From: Lacinutrix sp. WUR7
GTDB taxonomy: Bacteria; Bacteroidota; Bacteroidia; Flavobacteriales; Flavobacteriaceae
NCBI RefSeq assembly: GCF_016864015.1
Contig: NZ_CP045067.1
Coordinates: 2,676,001-2,740,000, forward strand
Direction: 5' to 3'
Length of the DNA: 64,000 bases
Under the pieces are notes generated by a model that ran no database searches, was not told the DNA's origin, and saw only the letters and a program-made list of their open reading frames with translations. Position numbers and translations under genes: made by a program. Below, in pieces: positions 24,618 through 34,479 of this stretch (positions are counted from its first letter, which is position 1; every line of letters begins with the position of its first letter).

Positions 24618-26084
24618 ATGGAAATAAAAGATATAAATACTTTAGGCGAATTAAAAAACGCTGGATATAATAGCAGATCGATTAAAGACGAACTAAGAGA
24701 TAATTTAATTGAAAAAATAAAGAATAAAACAACCGTTTTTGAAGGAGTGCATGGTTATGAAAATACCGTGATTCCGGAATTAGAACGTGCTATTTTATCC
24801 AGACATAATATTAACTTTTTAGGATTACGCGGACAAGCAAAAACACGTTTAGCACGTTTAATGCTGAATTTGTTAGACGAATATATTCCTGTGGTGGAAG
24901 GATCTGAAATTAATGACGATCCGTTGCAGCCAATTTCTAGGTATGCTATAGAATTGATTAAAGAAAAAGGAGAGGATACGCCAATTACTTGGATACATAG
25001 AAGTGAACGTTTTGCAGAAAAACTAGCAACTCCAGATGTAACTGTTGCAGATATTATTGGTGATGTAGATCCAATAAAAGCAGCGAATTTAAAGTTGAGT
25101 TATGCCGATGATCGTGTGATTCATTACGGAATGATACCAAGAGCAAACCGTTGTATTTTTGTGATTAATGAATTACCAGATTTACAAGCTAGAATTCAAG
25201 TGGCTTTATTTAATATTTTACAAGAAGGCGATATTCAAATTCGTGGATTCAAATTGCGTTTGCCTTTAGATATGCAGTTTATATTTACTGCAAATCCAGA
25301 AGATTATACCAACAGAGGAAGTATTGTAACCCCTTTAAAAGATAGAATTGGATCGCAAATATTAACGCATTATCCAACAGATATTGAAACTGCAAAAACC
25401 ATTACACAGCAAGAAGCAAAATCGGATGCAAGACAAAAAGAAAGTATCCACGTACCAGAATTAGCAAAAGACTTGTTGGAGCAAATTGTGTTTGAAGCTA
25501 GAGAAAGTGATTTTATAGACGAAAAAAGTGGTGTTAGTGCACGATTAAGTATTACTGCTTTCGAGAATTTATTAAGTACAGCAGAATTGCGTTCGCTAAA
25601 ATCAGGAGATGAAACTACAACCGTAAGATTATCCGACTTTTTAGGGATCATTCCAGCAATTACTGGTAAAGTGGAATTGGTATATGAAGGAGAACAGGAA
25701 GGAGCTGCACAAGTGGCTTATAATTTAATTGGTGAAGCAGTAAAAAGTTTGTTCCCTGAATTTTTCCCTGAGATTGAAAAACTAAGAAAACAAGAAGATG
25801 AAAGTCCGTATGACGCTATTATTTCGTGGTTTTTTAATAATTCGGAAGGATTTGAATTACTAGATAGCCTAAGAGATAAAGAATATAATAATCTACTAAA
25901 CGCCGTTTCTCCTTTAGATGATTTGTTAGCAGAGCACCAACCAAAATTATCGAAACAAGAAAGTTATTTTGTGAAAGAGTTTGTGCTTTGGGCTTTGGTA
26001 GAGTTCAAGCAATTAAGTAAACATAGGTTTACTGAAGGGATTCAATTTAAAGATCCGTATGGGAGTTTTCTAAGTGGTATTTAA
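24618..26084 (+). CDS. MoxR/magnesium-chelatase-type AAA+ ATPase
   Basis: 488 aa. A Walker A-like motif GLRGQAKTR lies near residues 74-82. The Walker B/sensor region reads CIFVINELPDLQARIQVALFNILQEGDIQIRG, and a sensor with IFTANPEDYTNRGSIVTPLKDRIGS follows. This matches the MoxR/ChlI branch of AAA+ proteins. It is the partner of the VWA gene 115 bp upstream. Confidence 0.88.
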   Translation: MEIKDINTLGELKNAGYNSRSIKDELRDNLIEKIKNKTTVFEGVHGYENTVIPELERAILSRHNINFLGLRGQAKTRLARLMLNLLDEYIPVVEGSEINDDPLQPISRYAIELIKEKGEDTPITWIHRSERFAEKLATPDVTVADIIGDVDPIKAANLKLSYADDRVIHYGMIPRANRCIFVINELPDLQARIQVALFNILQEGDIQIRGFKLRLPLDMQFIFTANPEDYTNRGSIVTPLKDRIGSQILTHYPTDIETAKTITQQEAKSDARQKESIHVPELAKDLLEQIVFEARESDFIDEKSGVSARLSITAFENLLSTAELRSLKSGDETTTVRLSDFLGIIPAITGKVELVYEGEQEGAAQVAYNLIGEAVKSLFPEFFPEIEKLRKQEDESPYDAIISWFFNNSEGFELLDSLRDKEYNNLLNAVSPLDDLLAEHQPKLSKQESYFVKEFVLWALVEFKQLSKHRFTEGIQFKDPYGSFLSGI

Positions 26085-26087
26085 TTT

Positions 26088-26122
26088 AAAAACCTTTGAA
26101 ATATTAGCTTTTAAAGGTTTTT
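26088..26122. terminator. Bidirectional terminator after the AAA+ gene
   Basis: AAAAACCTTT (26088-26097) pairs with AAAGGTTTTT (26113-26122) across a 15-nt loop, between the convergent AAA+ and YdeI-like genes. Confidence 0.7.
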
Positions 26123-26165
26123 GAAACTGTCCTTTCCGTGAAAATGGGAATCTAAATAATATTGT

Positions 26166-26738
26166 TTACCACGTATCTCGAGATTTAATATTAGCATCGC
26201 AGCGTTTAATAATCTCTGCGATTCTTTTTTGTTTTGTAGCCTCACGTTTGGCGCTGTGCAACCAATACAAGTAATGCTTTCTGTAAGAAGGAGCGAAGTT
26301 GTTAAAATTGTCAAAAGCTTTTGGGTTTTTATTAAAAGCAATTTGTAATGCTTCCGGAATGATTCCTTTCTCCACAGTATCTAAAGCGGTCCAGCTCCCA
26401 TTTTTCTTTCCTGTTTTTATAATTTCTAATCCTTTGGGATGCATTAAATCTTCCGCTAGTAAATCTTTAATATGCCTTTTGTTTAAAGCACTCCAAACAC
26501 TTTTAGGGTTTCGTTTGCAAAAATATTGTCTTCGTTTTCCGTCTCCTAAACTTTTTACCGTACTATCAATCCAACCATAGCATAAAGCAACTCTAACCGC
26601 TTCTTCCCAACGCATACTTTCGTTTTTATGGTCTACTTTGTAAAAGATAAGATAGATGCCATTATCACTATCGTGATTAATGTGTAGCCATTCGCGCCAT
26701 TCGTTATCCGATTTAAAATATAGTTCTGCTAATTCCAT
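26166..26738 (-). CDS. YdeI/OmpD-associated family protein
   Basis: 190 aa with the family signature WREWLHINHDSDNGIYLIFYKV, RWEEAVRVALCYGWIDSTVKSL, RRQYFCKRNPKSVWSALNKRHI and the terminal helical AKREATKQKRIAEII. No enzyme activity is established for this family. It starts 5 nt after the end of the M1 peptidase gene on the same strand, so the two are probably co-transcribed. Confidence 0.88.
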   Translation of the reverse strand: MELAELYFKSDNEWREWLHINHDSDNGIYLIFYKVDHKNESMRWEEAVRVALCYGWIDSTVKSLGDGKRRQYFCKRNPKSVWSALNKRHIKDLLAEDLMHPKGLEIIKTGKKNGSWTALDTVEKGIIPEALQIAFNKNPKAFDNFNNFAPSYRKHYLYWLHSAKREATKQKRIAEIIKRCDANIKSRDTW

Positions 26739-26743
26739 TACTA

Positions 26744-28387
26744 TTAAAGTTTGCTAGATTTTACATAAAAATCCTCGTCTATTTGAATGTCTTTATTTTT
26801 AATCGCTGTTTTTTTCCATATACTATTAGGAAAAATCCATTGTTCTTTTTCATCGATGGTTACTTGAATTGGCATATCAAAATCGGCAACAATATTTGTC
26901 CATCTATATTTTAGTTGGTTATTTTTAATTTCATATTCTAAGGTAGGAATTCTAGTGTCTCTTAAATACTGATTGAAAAATGCGGTTAAATCTATTCCAG
27001 ACTGTTCACTAATATAATTCTCTACTTGTTGTGTAGTAACCGTTTGGTGGTAAAATGTTTTGTTTAGTCCGCGTAGAATTTGTCGCCATTTTTCATCGTC
27101 TTCAATAAGCTGACGTAAGGTATGTAACATGTTTCCACCTTTACTGTACATATCACTAGAACCTTCATTGTTTACATTATAAGCACCAATTATAGGTTTA
27201 TCATTTCTAATGCCTTTACGTGTTCCTATAACATATTTTGCTGAAGATTCTTTTCCGTAATAGTAGTCTAAAAACAGATTTTCAGAATAATTGGTAAAGC
27301 TTTCATGAATCCACATATCTGCAATGTCTTTATATGTAATATTATTGGCGAACCACTCGTGACCAGATTCGTGAATAATAATAAAATCAAATTTTAGTCC
27401 TTCACCAGTTCTAGACATATCACGCCCTAAATACCCTTTTTTATATTGGTTTCCATAGGTAACAGAACTTTGATGTTCCATGCCTAAATAAGGCACTTCA
27501 ACTAGTTTATAACCATCTTCATAAAACGGATAAGGACCAAACCAATGCTCAAAAGCTTTCATCATTTTTGGCGCATCCTTAAAATGCTCTTTTGCTTTTT
27601 CAAGATTATCACGTAGTACGTAATAATTCATGTCTAGATCTCCTTTTTCTCCAGGATATACTTCCGAAAAATGCACATAATCTCCAATGTTTACATTTAC
27701 CCCATAATTATTTATTGGGTTGGCAACATGCCAATTGGTAGTAATGGTTTCATCGTTATTCTTGACAATACTTTTAAGTCTTCCGTTAGATACATTCATT
27801 AAATCTTTTGGAATGGTAACGCTAATATCCATACTATCCACCTCGTCATACATGTGGTCTTTATTTGGCCACCAAACGCTAGCTCCTAATCCTTGGCAAG
27901 AAGTAGCTATAAAGTGTTTCCCATTATTGTCTTTTTTCCAAGAAAAACCGCCATCCCAAGGTGCACGAACTGCTTTTTTGGGAGTACCTTCATAAAAGAC
28001 ATCGATGCTATTTACATCGCCAATATTTTGTGGCTTTTTTAAAGTTACAAAGTGTGCATTTCCAACATGTTCTATTTCTAGTTCTTTGTCGTCTTGTGTT
28101 ACTTTGGTGATTTTTAAAGGCGTTTGTAAATCTACTTGTAGGATGTTGTTTTCTTTTAAAACAGTATACTGAATGGTGTTTTTTCCACCAATAGTTTTAT
28201 CCTCTGGATTTACTTTTATATCTAAATGATAGTATGTTAAATCCCACCATGCACGTTCTGGCGTGATGCTTCCTCTTAGAGTATCTTGTTTTGTGAAATT
28301 GTTTTTGGATTTAAATAGGCCATCTTTTTTTTGAGAGAAACAAGAAGTGGCTATAAAACAAGTGATTATAATGAATAGATTTTTCAT
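26744..28387 (-). CDS. M1-family zinc metallopeptidase, exported
   Basis: 547 aa with a signal peptide (cleavage or lipidation near the Cys in TSCFSQ). An aminopeptidase N-type N-terminal beta domain precedes the catalytic domain: HESGHEWFANN supplies the HExxH zinc ligands and WIHESFTNYSE the third ligand and general region. An SDMYSKGGNMLHTL stretch is also typical of M1. It lacks the large C-terminal helical domain of long aminopeptidases. It acts in the periplasm or at the envelope, releasing N-terminal amino acids. Confidence 0.9.
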   Translation of the reverse strand: MKNLFIIITCFIATSCFSQKKDGLFKSKNNFTKQDTLRGSITPERAWWDLTYYHLDIKVNPEDKTIGGKNTIQYTVLKENNILQVDLQTPLKITKVTQDDKELEIEHVGNAHFVTLKKPQNIGDVNSIDVFYEGTPKKAVRAPWDGGFSWKKDNNGKHFIATSCQGLGASVWWPNKDHMYDEVDSMDISVTIPKDLMNVSNGRLKSIVKNNDETITTNWHVANPINNYGVNVNIGDYVHFSEVYPGEKGDLDMNYYVLRDNLEKAKEHFKDAPKMMKAFEHWFGPYPFYEDGYKLVEVPYLGMEHQSSVTYGNQYKKGYLGRDMSRTGEGLKFDFIIIHESGHEWFANNITYKDIADMWIHESFTNYSENLFLDYYYGKESSAKYVIGTRKGIRNDKPIIGAYNVNNEGSSDMYSKGGNMLHTLRQLIEDDEKWRQILRGLNKTFYHQTVTTQQVENYISEQSGIDLTAFFNQYLRDTRIPTLEYEIKNNQLKYRWTNIVADFDMPIQVTIDEKEQWIFPNSIWKKTAIKNKDIQIDEDFYVKSSKL

Positions 28388-28421
28388 GCGTTTAATTTTG
28401 CTCTAAAATAATCAAAATAAA

Positions 28422-28450
28422 AAAAGCCACTTCAATTTGAAGTGGCTTTT
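28422..28450 (-). terminator. Terminator after fadE
   Basis: AAAAGCCACTTCAA pairs with TTGAAGTGGCTTTT around a very short centre, with a T-run on the minus strand. It ends the fadNAE operon and separates it from the M1 peptidase gene. Confidence 0.88.
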
Positions 28451-28470
28451 CTCTAATTAGTCTTTAATAA

Positions 28471-30279
28471 TTAGAAGCAGTATTTATTTTCTGCTTTTAC
28501 TTTTTCAGCAATCTCGATACGTAAATCTACGATGTCTGGATAGTTCGCGTATTTTGTAAAACGTTTAAGTCCCATTAGCATCATACGTTGTTCGTCTCCT
28601 TCAGCAAAAGAAATAATACTTTCTTTTCCTTTTTCTTCCACGATATCTACAGCGTGATATAAATATAATTTCGCCATAGCGATTTGAGCAGATTGCTCTT
28701 TTTCGCTAGTACGTTTCACATTTTTCTCTGTTCTTAAAATTGCAGATTCTGCCATATAGATTTCAATTAAGATATCTGCAGCTGCAATTAATAATTGTTG
28801 GTGATCTTCTAATTGAGGACCATATTTTTGAACCGCTCCACCAGCAACCATTAAGAAAGTCTTTTTCAACTTCTGAATCATTTCTTTTTCTTCTGAAAAT
28901 AACTCTGAGTAATCTGGAGTTTCAAAAGAAGGTATTCCCATTAGTTCTTCTTGTACTTTAGAAGCAGGACCTAATAAGTCTACATGACCTTTCATAGCCT
29001 TTTTTACTAGCATACCAACAGCTAACATTCTGTTAATTTCGTTAGTACCTTCGTAAATACGTGCGATTCTAGCATCTCTCCAAGCCGACTCCATTGGAGT
29101 TTCTTCAGAGAATCCCATTCCGCCAAAAATTTGGATACCTTCATCGGCTGCATTTTGTACATCTTCCGATACGGCAACTTTTAAGATAGAACATTCAATA
29201 GCGTATTCTTCAACACCTTTAAGTTCTGCTTCTTGATGTGTATTTCCGGCAGCTTCACGCATCGCGATTCTGTCTTCAATATTTTTAGCAGCTCTATAGG
29301 TTGCAGATTCACCAGCATAAGCACTAGCAGCCATTTCCGCTAATTTGGTTTTAATAGCACCAAAGTCTGAAATTCTTGTTTTGAATTGTTTACGTTCGTT
29401 CGCATAATTTACAGCGATAGATAGTACTCTACGTTGTGAATCTAAACAAGCTGCTGCTAATTTAATACGTCCGACGTTAAGTGCGTTCATTGCGATTTTA
29501 AATCCTTCGCCACGACCAGCTAACATATTTTCAACAGGAACTACAGTATCGTTAAAGAAAACTTGACGTGTAGAAGAAGCACGAATACCTAATTTATGTT
29601 CTTCTTCACCTAAAGTAATTCCGTTTGGATTTTTACCATCATATTCCACGATGAAACCAGTAATGTTTTTATCATTTTCAATACGAGCAAAAACAATCAT
29701 CAAACTACAGAAACCTGCGTTTGAAATCCACATTTTTTGTCCGTTGATTTTATATGATTTACCATCTGCAGATAGTTCCGCAGTTGTTTTACCCGAATTC
29801 GCATCAGATCCAGCACCAGGTTCTGTTAAGCAATATGCTCCAAACCATTCACCGGAAGCTAATTTTGGTACGTATTTTTGTTTTTGCTCTTCGGTTCCAT
29901 ATAAAGTAATTGGCATAGTACCAATTCCTGTATGCGCACCAAAAGCAGTACTAAAAGAACCAGTTCCACTTGAAATATAATCACAAGTTAAAACTGTTGA
30001 AACAAATCCCATTCCCATTCCGCCATAAGCTTCAGGAACAGCTACACTTAAAAATCCCATATCTCCAGCTTTACGCATAACTTCTTCTGTTAATGCATAA
30101 TCTTTAGCTTCAAAACGAGCTTTATAAGGAATGATTTCACGATCATTAAATTCCATTACGGACTCTTTCATCATTGTTTGCTCTTCTGAAAAATCTTCAG
30201 GAGTAAACACGTCTTCGCATTTTGTTTCTTTTACTAAGAATTGACCTCCACGTAGGATATCTTTTTCTAAATCTGCCAT
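28471..30279 (-). CDS. fadE: Acyl-CoA dehydrogenase (FadE type)
   Basis: 602 aa flavoprotein. ACAD motifs are visible: YCLTEPGAGSDANS (FAD/substrate loop), WISNAGFCSLMIVFA, and the C-terminal half with FGGMGFSEETPMESAWRDARIARIYEGTNEINR. The extra C-terminal domain gives the roughly 600-residue length of Bacillus FadE. It catalyses the first oxidation of fatty acyl-CoA. It is last in the fadN-fadA-fadE operon, 27 nt after fadA. Confidence 0.93.
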   Translation of the reverse strand: MADLEKDILRGGQFLVKETKCEDVFTPEDFSEEQTMMKESVMEFNDREIIPYKARFEAKDYALTEEVMRKAGDMGFLSVAVPEAYGGMGMGFVSTVLTCDYISSGTGSFSTAFGAHTGIGTMPITLYGTEEQKQKYVPKLASGEWFGAYCLTEPGAGSDANSGKTTAELSADGKSYKINGQKMWISNAGFCSLMIVFARIENDKNITGFIVEYDGKNPNGITLGEEEHKLGIRASSTRQVFFNDTVVPVENMLAGRGEGFKIAMNALNVGRIKLAAACLDSQRRVLSIAVNYANERKQFKTRISDFGAIKTKLAEMAASAYAGESATYRAAKNIEDRIAMREAAGNTHQEAELKGVEEYAIECSILKVAVSEDVQNAADEGIQIFGGMGFSEETPMESAWRDARIARIYEGTNEINRMLAVGMLVKKAMKGHVDLLGPASKVQEELMGIPSFETPDYSELFSEEKEMIQKLKKTFLMVAGGAVQKYGPQLEDHQQLLIAAADILIEIYMAESAILRTEKNVKRTSEKEQSAQIAMAKLYLYHAVDIVEEKGKESIISFAEGDEQRMMLMGLKRFTKYANYPDIVDLRIEIAEKVKAENKYCF

Positions 30280-30306
30280 TTTATAGTATTGTATTAAGTT
30301 CTTTTA

Positions 30307-31497
30307 TTAGTTTAAAAATTCAAATATTCCGCAAGCACCTTGACCTGTACCCACACACATGGTTACTGCACCATATTTACCTTTCATGTCACGCTTACGC
30401 ATTTCATCAAAAAGTTGTACTGATAGTTTTGCTCCAGTACATCCTAAAGGGTGTCCAAGTGCAATAGCACCACCATTTACGTTAATAATAGCTGGATTAA
30501 GATCTAATTCTCTAATTACTGCTAAAGATTGAGAAGCAAAAGCTTCGTTTAACTCAATTAAAGATAAATCGTCTTGTTTTAATCCTGCTTGTTTTAATGC
30601 TTTCGGAATTGCTTTTACTGGTCCGATTCCCATGATACGAGGTTCCACACCTGCAGCAGCATAGTTTACCATTCTTGCAATTGGTTCTAAACCTAGCTCT
30701 TTTACCATATCTTCACTCATAACCATTACAAAAGCAGCTCCATCACTCATTTGTGACGAGTTACCAGCAGTAACACTTCCTCCAGCAGCAAATACCGCTC
30801 TAAGTTTAGATAACCCTTCTATGCTAGTTCCAGCACGTGGTCCTTCATCCTTAGTTACTGTATATGTTTTTATTGCTTTTTTTCCGTTAGCATCAATATA
30901 AGTTTGTTCCACTTCAATAGGTACAATTTGATCTTGAAAACGATTTTCAGCTTGCGCTTTTAGGGCTTTCATTTGTGAATTGTACGCAAATTCATCTTGG
31001 TCTGCTCGCGACACGTTGAATTGTTTTGCAACAGCTTCAGCCGTATTTCCCATTCCCCAATAATAATCTTCGTGACCAGCTTTTACGATATCATAGTTCA
31101 ATTCTGGTTTAAAACCTGTCATTGGTACACTACTCATGCTTTCTGCTCCTCCAGCAATAATACAATCTGCCATTCCGGCTTGTATTTTTGCAGTTGCCAT
31201 AGCAATAGTTTCTACTCCAGAAGAGCAAAAACGGTTAACAGTTACACCAGGAACATCTACGATATCTAATCCCATTAAAGAGATTAAACGTGCCATATTT
31301 AATCCTTGAGAACCTTCTGGCATTGCGTTACCCACAATAACATCGTCAATACGCTTTGGATCTAAATCGGGCAATTCTTTCATCATGTATTTGATGGTTT
31401 CTGCTGCCAATTCATCTGTTCTTTTAAAACGGAACACGCCTTTTGGTGCTTTACCAACTGCTGTTCTATATGCTTTTACTATATATGCTGTTTTCAT
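30307..31497 (-). CDS. fadA: Acetyl-CoA acyltransferase (3-ketoacyl-CoA thiolase)
   Basis: 396 aa thiolase. The nucleophile Cys sits in NRFCSSGVETIAMA. The histidine motif is NGGAIALGHPLGCTGAKL and the second Cys is in CVGTGQGACGIF. It cleaves 3-ketoacyl-CoA in beta-oxidation. It is 5 nt after fadN, an operon pair. Confidence 0.95.
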   Translation of the reverse strand: MKTAYIVKAYRTAVGKAPKGVFRFKRTDELAAETIKYMMKELPDLDPKRIDDVIVGNAMPEGSQGLNMARLISLMGLDIVDVPGVTVNRFCSSGVETIAMATAKIQAGMADCIIAGGAESMSSVPMTGFKPELNYDIVKAGHEDYYWGMGNTAEAVAKQFNVSRADQDEFAYNSQMKALKAQAENRFQDQIVPIEVEQTYIDANGKKAIKTYTVTKDEGPRAGTSIEGLSKLRAVFAAGGSVTAGNSSQMSDGAAFVMVMSEDMVKELGLEPIARMVNYAAAGVEPRIMGIGPVKAIPKALKQAGLKQDDLSLIELNEAFASQSLAVIRELDLNPAIINVNGGAIALGHPLGCTGAKLSVQLFDEMRKRDMKGKYGAVTMCVGTGQGACGIFEFLN

Positions 31498-31502
31498 TTT
31501 TC

Positions 31503-33911
31503 TTAGTTTCTTAAAGGTTTACCTTTGGTTAACATGTGCTGAATACGTTCTAAAGTTTTACGTTCTGTACATAAACTTAAGAAAGCTTCACGCTCTAAAT
31601 CCAATAAATATTGTTCTGTTACACGTGTTGGTTCCGATAAATCTCCACCAGCCATAACATAAGCCAATTTATTCGCAATTTTCATATCATGTTCTGAAAT
31701 GTAATGACTGTCTTCCATAGCATCTGTTCCTACTAAAAACATACCTAGTGCTTGTTTACCAAGAACTAAAACGTCATTTCTTTTTACAGGTTGTGTATAA
31801 CCAGCATCCGCCATTAATACAGCATGTTGTTTTGCAACTGCTATTTGACGATCTTTGTTAACTACAACAATATCTTTTCCTTTTTGTAAAAGGTTAGCAT
31901 CGAAAGCTTCGTAAGCAGAAGTGGATACTTTTGCCATGGCGATAGTTAAGAAATGCTCTTGTAACACGTTTAATTGTACATCCCCTTTATGGAAAAGGTC
32001 TTGTGCTCTTAAAGCCATTTCCTTAGAACCTCCACCACCAGGAATCACACCAACACCAAACTCTACAAGTCCCATGTACGTTTCTGCTGCTGCAACTACT
32101 TTATCTGCATGTAACGATAACTCACAACCACCACCTAAAGCCATGCCGTGAGGCGCAGAGATAGTTGGGATAGAAGAATAACGCATACGCATCATAGAAT
32201 CTTGGAAGTATTTAATAGCCATGTTAAGCTCATCATATTCTTGCTCAGCAGCCATCATGAAAATCATTCCAATGTTTGCACCAACAGAGAAGTTTGCAGC
32301 TTGGTTACCAACAACTAAACCAGCAAAGTCTTTTTCGGCTAAATCAATAGCTTTATTTAATCCAGCTAAAACGTCTCCACCAATCGTGTTCATTTTAGAT
32401 TGGAATTCTAAATTCAGGATTCCGTCTCCTAAATCTTCAACAACAACACCAGAATTTTTAAAGACTTCGGTTGTTTTTCGGATATTATCTAAGATTATAA
32501 AGGAATCTTGACCAGGAATTTTAGTTTGTTTTTTAGAAGGAATATCATAGAAATATGAAGCACCATCTTTTACTGTATAAAAGGAAGTGTTACCAGAGGC
32601 AACCATATCATTAACCCAAGCAGCAGGTTCTAAACCTTCCGCTTTCATTAATTCGATTCCTTTTTCAACTCCAATAGCATCCCAAATTTGGAAAGGACCT
32701 TGTTCCCAACCAAAACCAGCTTTCATTGCATCATCAATCTTGTAAAGCTCATCTGAAATTTCAGGAATACGATTAGATACATAAGCAAATAATGCAGTGA
32801 AGCTTTTTCTATAAAACTCACCAGCTTTATCTTTTCCTTTTACTAATACTTTAAAACGGTCTACGACTTTATCAATCGTTTTCGTTAATTCTAAAGTTGC
32901 AAATTTTGCGCGTTTTGCAGGACGATATTCTAGCGTGTTCAAGTCTAGAGATAAAATTTCTTTTTTCCCTTCCGCTGAAACTGTTTTTTTATAAAAACCT
33001 TGTCCTGTTTTACTTCCTAACCATTTGTTTTCCATCATAGTGTTGATGAAATCTGGTAATTTAAATAACTCTAAACGTTCGTCATTCGGACAGTTTTCTC
33101 TAATTCCGTTTGCCACGTGAACTAAAGTATCTAATCCAACAACATCTACGGTACGGAAGGTTGCCGATTTTGGACGACCAATTACTGGTCCAGATAATTT
33201 ATCTACTTCTTCAATAGTTAAATCTAAATCTTTAACAGCATGAAATAAACTTTGTATGCTGAAGATACCAACTCTGTTTCCAATGAAAGCAGGAGTATCT
33301 TTAGCAACAACCGAAGTTTTACCTAAGAATTTTTCGCCATAGTCATTTAAAAACTCAAGAACAGACGCTTCTGTTTTTGGTCCAGGAATTATTTCGAATA
33401 ATTTTAAGTAACGTGCTGGGTTAAAGAAGTGTGTTCCGCAGAAATGCTTTTGGAAATCTTCACTACGACCTTCACTCATAAAGTGAATAGGAATACCAGA
33501 CGTATTCGATGTAATTAAAGTTCCTGGCTTACGGTACTTTTCTAAGTTTTCGAACACCATTTTTTTGATGTCTAGTCTTTCCACTACAACTTCCATAATC
33601 CAATCTACATCTGCAACTTTAGCAATATCGTCTTCTAAGTTTCCTGTCGTAATTCGACTTGCAAAAGATTGACTATAAATAGGAGAGGGTTTAGATTTTA
33701 AAGATGCCGTTAAAGCATCATTTACTAATCTGTTTCTTACGACTTTGTCTTCTAAGGTTAAACCTTTAGCTTTTTCTTTGTCGTTTAGTTCTCTAGGAAC
33801 AATGTCTAATAGTAATACGTCTACACCAATATTGGCGAAGTGACACGCGATACCAGATCCCATAATTCCGGAACCAATAATCGCAACTTTTTTAATTCTA
33901 CGTTTGCTCAT
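31503..33911 (-). CDS. fadN: 3-hydroxyacyl-CoA dehydrogenase/enoyl-CoA hydratase, FadN-like
   Basis: 802 aa two-function enzyme. The NAD-binding 3-hydroxyacyl-CoA dehydrogenase comes first (AIIGSGIMGSGIACHFANIG; GNRVGIFSIQ), and the enoyl-CoA hydratase/isomerase domain is C-terminal (GMALGGGCELSLHADKVVAA, EFGVGVIPGGGGSKE). This is the order of Bacillus FadN, the reverse of E. coli FadB. The operon order fadN-fadA-fadE also matches Bacillus. A MarR-type gene lies 1 nt upstream. Confidence 0.94.
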   Translation of the reverse strand: MSKRRIKKVAIIGSGIMGSGIACHFANIGVDVLLLDIVPRELNDKEKAKGLTLEDKVVRNRLVNDALTASLKSKPSPIYSQSFASRITTGNLEDDIAKVADVDWIMEVVVERLDIKKMVFENLEKYRKPGTLITSNTSGIPIHFMSEGRSEDFQKHFCGTHFFNPARYLKLFEIIPGPKTEASVLEFLNDYGEKFLGKTSVVAKDTPAFIGNRVGIFSIQSLFHAVKDLDLTIEEVDKLSGPVIGRPKSATFRTVDVVGLDTLVHVANGIRENCPNDERLELFKLPDFINTMMENKWLGSKTGQGFYKKTVSAEGKKEILSLDLNTLEYRPAKRAKFATLELTKTIDKVVDRFKVLVKGKDKAGEFYRKSFTALFAYVSNRIPEISDELYKIDDAMKAGFGWEQGPFQIWDAIGVEKGIELMKAEGLEPAAWVNDMVASGNTSFYTVKDGASYFYDIPSKKQTKIPGQDSFIILDNIRKTTEVFKNSGVVVEDLGDGILNLEFQSKMNTIGGDVLAGLNKAIDLAEKDFAGLVVGNQAANFSVGANIGMIFMMAAEQEYDELNMAIKYFQDSMMRMRYSSIPTISAPHGMALGGGCELSLHADKVVAAAETYMGLVEFGVGVIPGGGGSKEMALRAQDLFHKGDVQLNVLQEHFLTIAMAKVSTSAYEAFDANLLQKGKDIVVVNKDRQIAVAKQHAVLMADAGYTQPVKRNDVLVLGKQALGMFLVGTDAMEDSHYISEHDMKIANKLAYVMAGGDLSEPTRVTEQYLLDLEREAFLSLCTERKTLERIQHMLTKGKPLRN

Positions 33912-33912
33912 G

Positions 33913-34368
33913 TTATTTTAAGGTATGTTCTTTTTTGTTGTATATTTTTTTGTTAGAAATCATATTATTAATAATCTCTGCTACTTTATAAAAACTAGCT
34001 AATTCTTCTGAAGCTACGTTTGCTTTTATAGTTTCATTGAAGGTTAGTACTTTTTCTTTGGAGTAGTTTCTTTTTTCTCTACCAAATTCAGTTAGAAAAA
34101 TTAGAACCCCACGACCATCTTCTGGGTTTGGTTTACGTTCTATTAAGCCTCTTTCTTCCATATTTTTTAGGGTACGCGATAAGCTTGTTGCTTCCATACC
34201 CATTTTGGGACCTAGAGATGTTGAAGGTGTTCCGTGTTCTGGATCTATACTTAATAATGCAAAACCAGTAGCCATAGTACTTTCAAACTTAGAAGCTTCT
34301 TCATTATACATTTTGGTTACAGCTAACCATGTGGTTCTTAGCACATAATCTATTGTTGCATCTTTCAT
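33913..34368 (-). CDS. MarR-family transcriptional regulator of the fad operon
   Basis: 151 aa winged-helix protein with the MarR core (GPKMGMEATSLSRTLKNMEERGLIERKPNPEDGRGVLIFLTEFGRE). It is the first gene of the marR-fadN-fadA-fadE unit, 1 nt before fadN. Its promoter carries a TATGC-GT-GCATA inverted repeat, suggesting that it represses its own operon and is relieved by an acyl-CoA; the ligand is an inference. Confidence 0.9.
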   Translation of the reverse strand: MKDATIDYVLRTTWLAVTKMYNEEASKFESTMATGFALLSIDPEHGTPSTSLGPKMGMEATSLSRTLKNMEERGLIERKPNPEDGRGVLIFLTEFGREKRNYSKEKVLTFNETIKANVASEELASFYKVAEIINNMISNKKIYNKKEHTLK

Positions 34369-34386
34369 TTAGAAATTTTATATTCC

Positions 34387-34417
34387 CAAATATACAAAAA
34401 TATACTATGCGTGCATA
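34387..34417 (-). promoter_or_regulatory. Promoter and candidate MarR operator of the fad operon
   Basis: A perfect -7 element (CAAATATA on +, 34387-34394) lies 19 bp before the marR start. TATGC/GCATA arms with a 2-bp centre (34406-34417) sit in the spacer between -7 and -33, where a repressor would block initiation. Confidence 0.6.
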
Positions 34418-34446
34418 ATAAATTTGAAAAATATTGTGTAGAAAAT

Positions 34447-34474
34447 AAAAAGCTCCTAGTTATAGGAGCTTTTT
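34447..34474 (-). terminator. Terminator after fadD
   Basis: AAAAAGCTCCTA and TAGGAGCTTTTT form a 12-bp stem with a 4-nt loop, 6 bp beyond the fadD stop. Confidence 0.9.
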
Positions 34475-34479
34475 ATTAT

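Noticed and set aside
25370..25651. 93-codon minus-strand frame inside the AAA+ gene
   Set aside because: Shadow of the ATPase coding sequence; residue composition is not protein-like.
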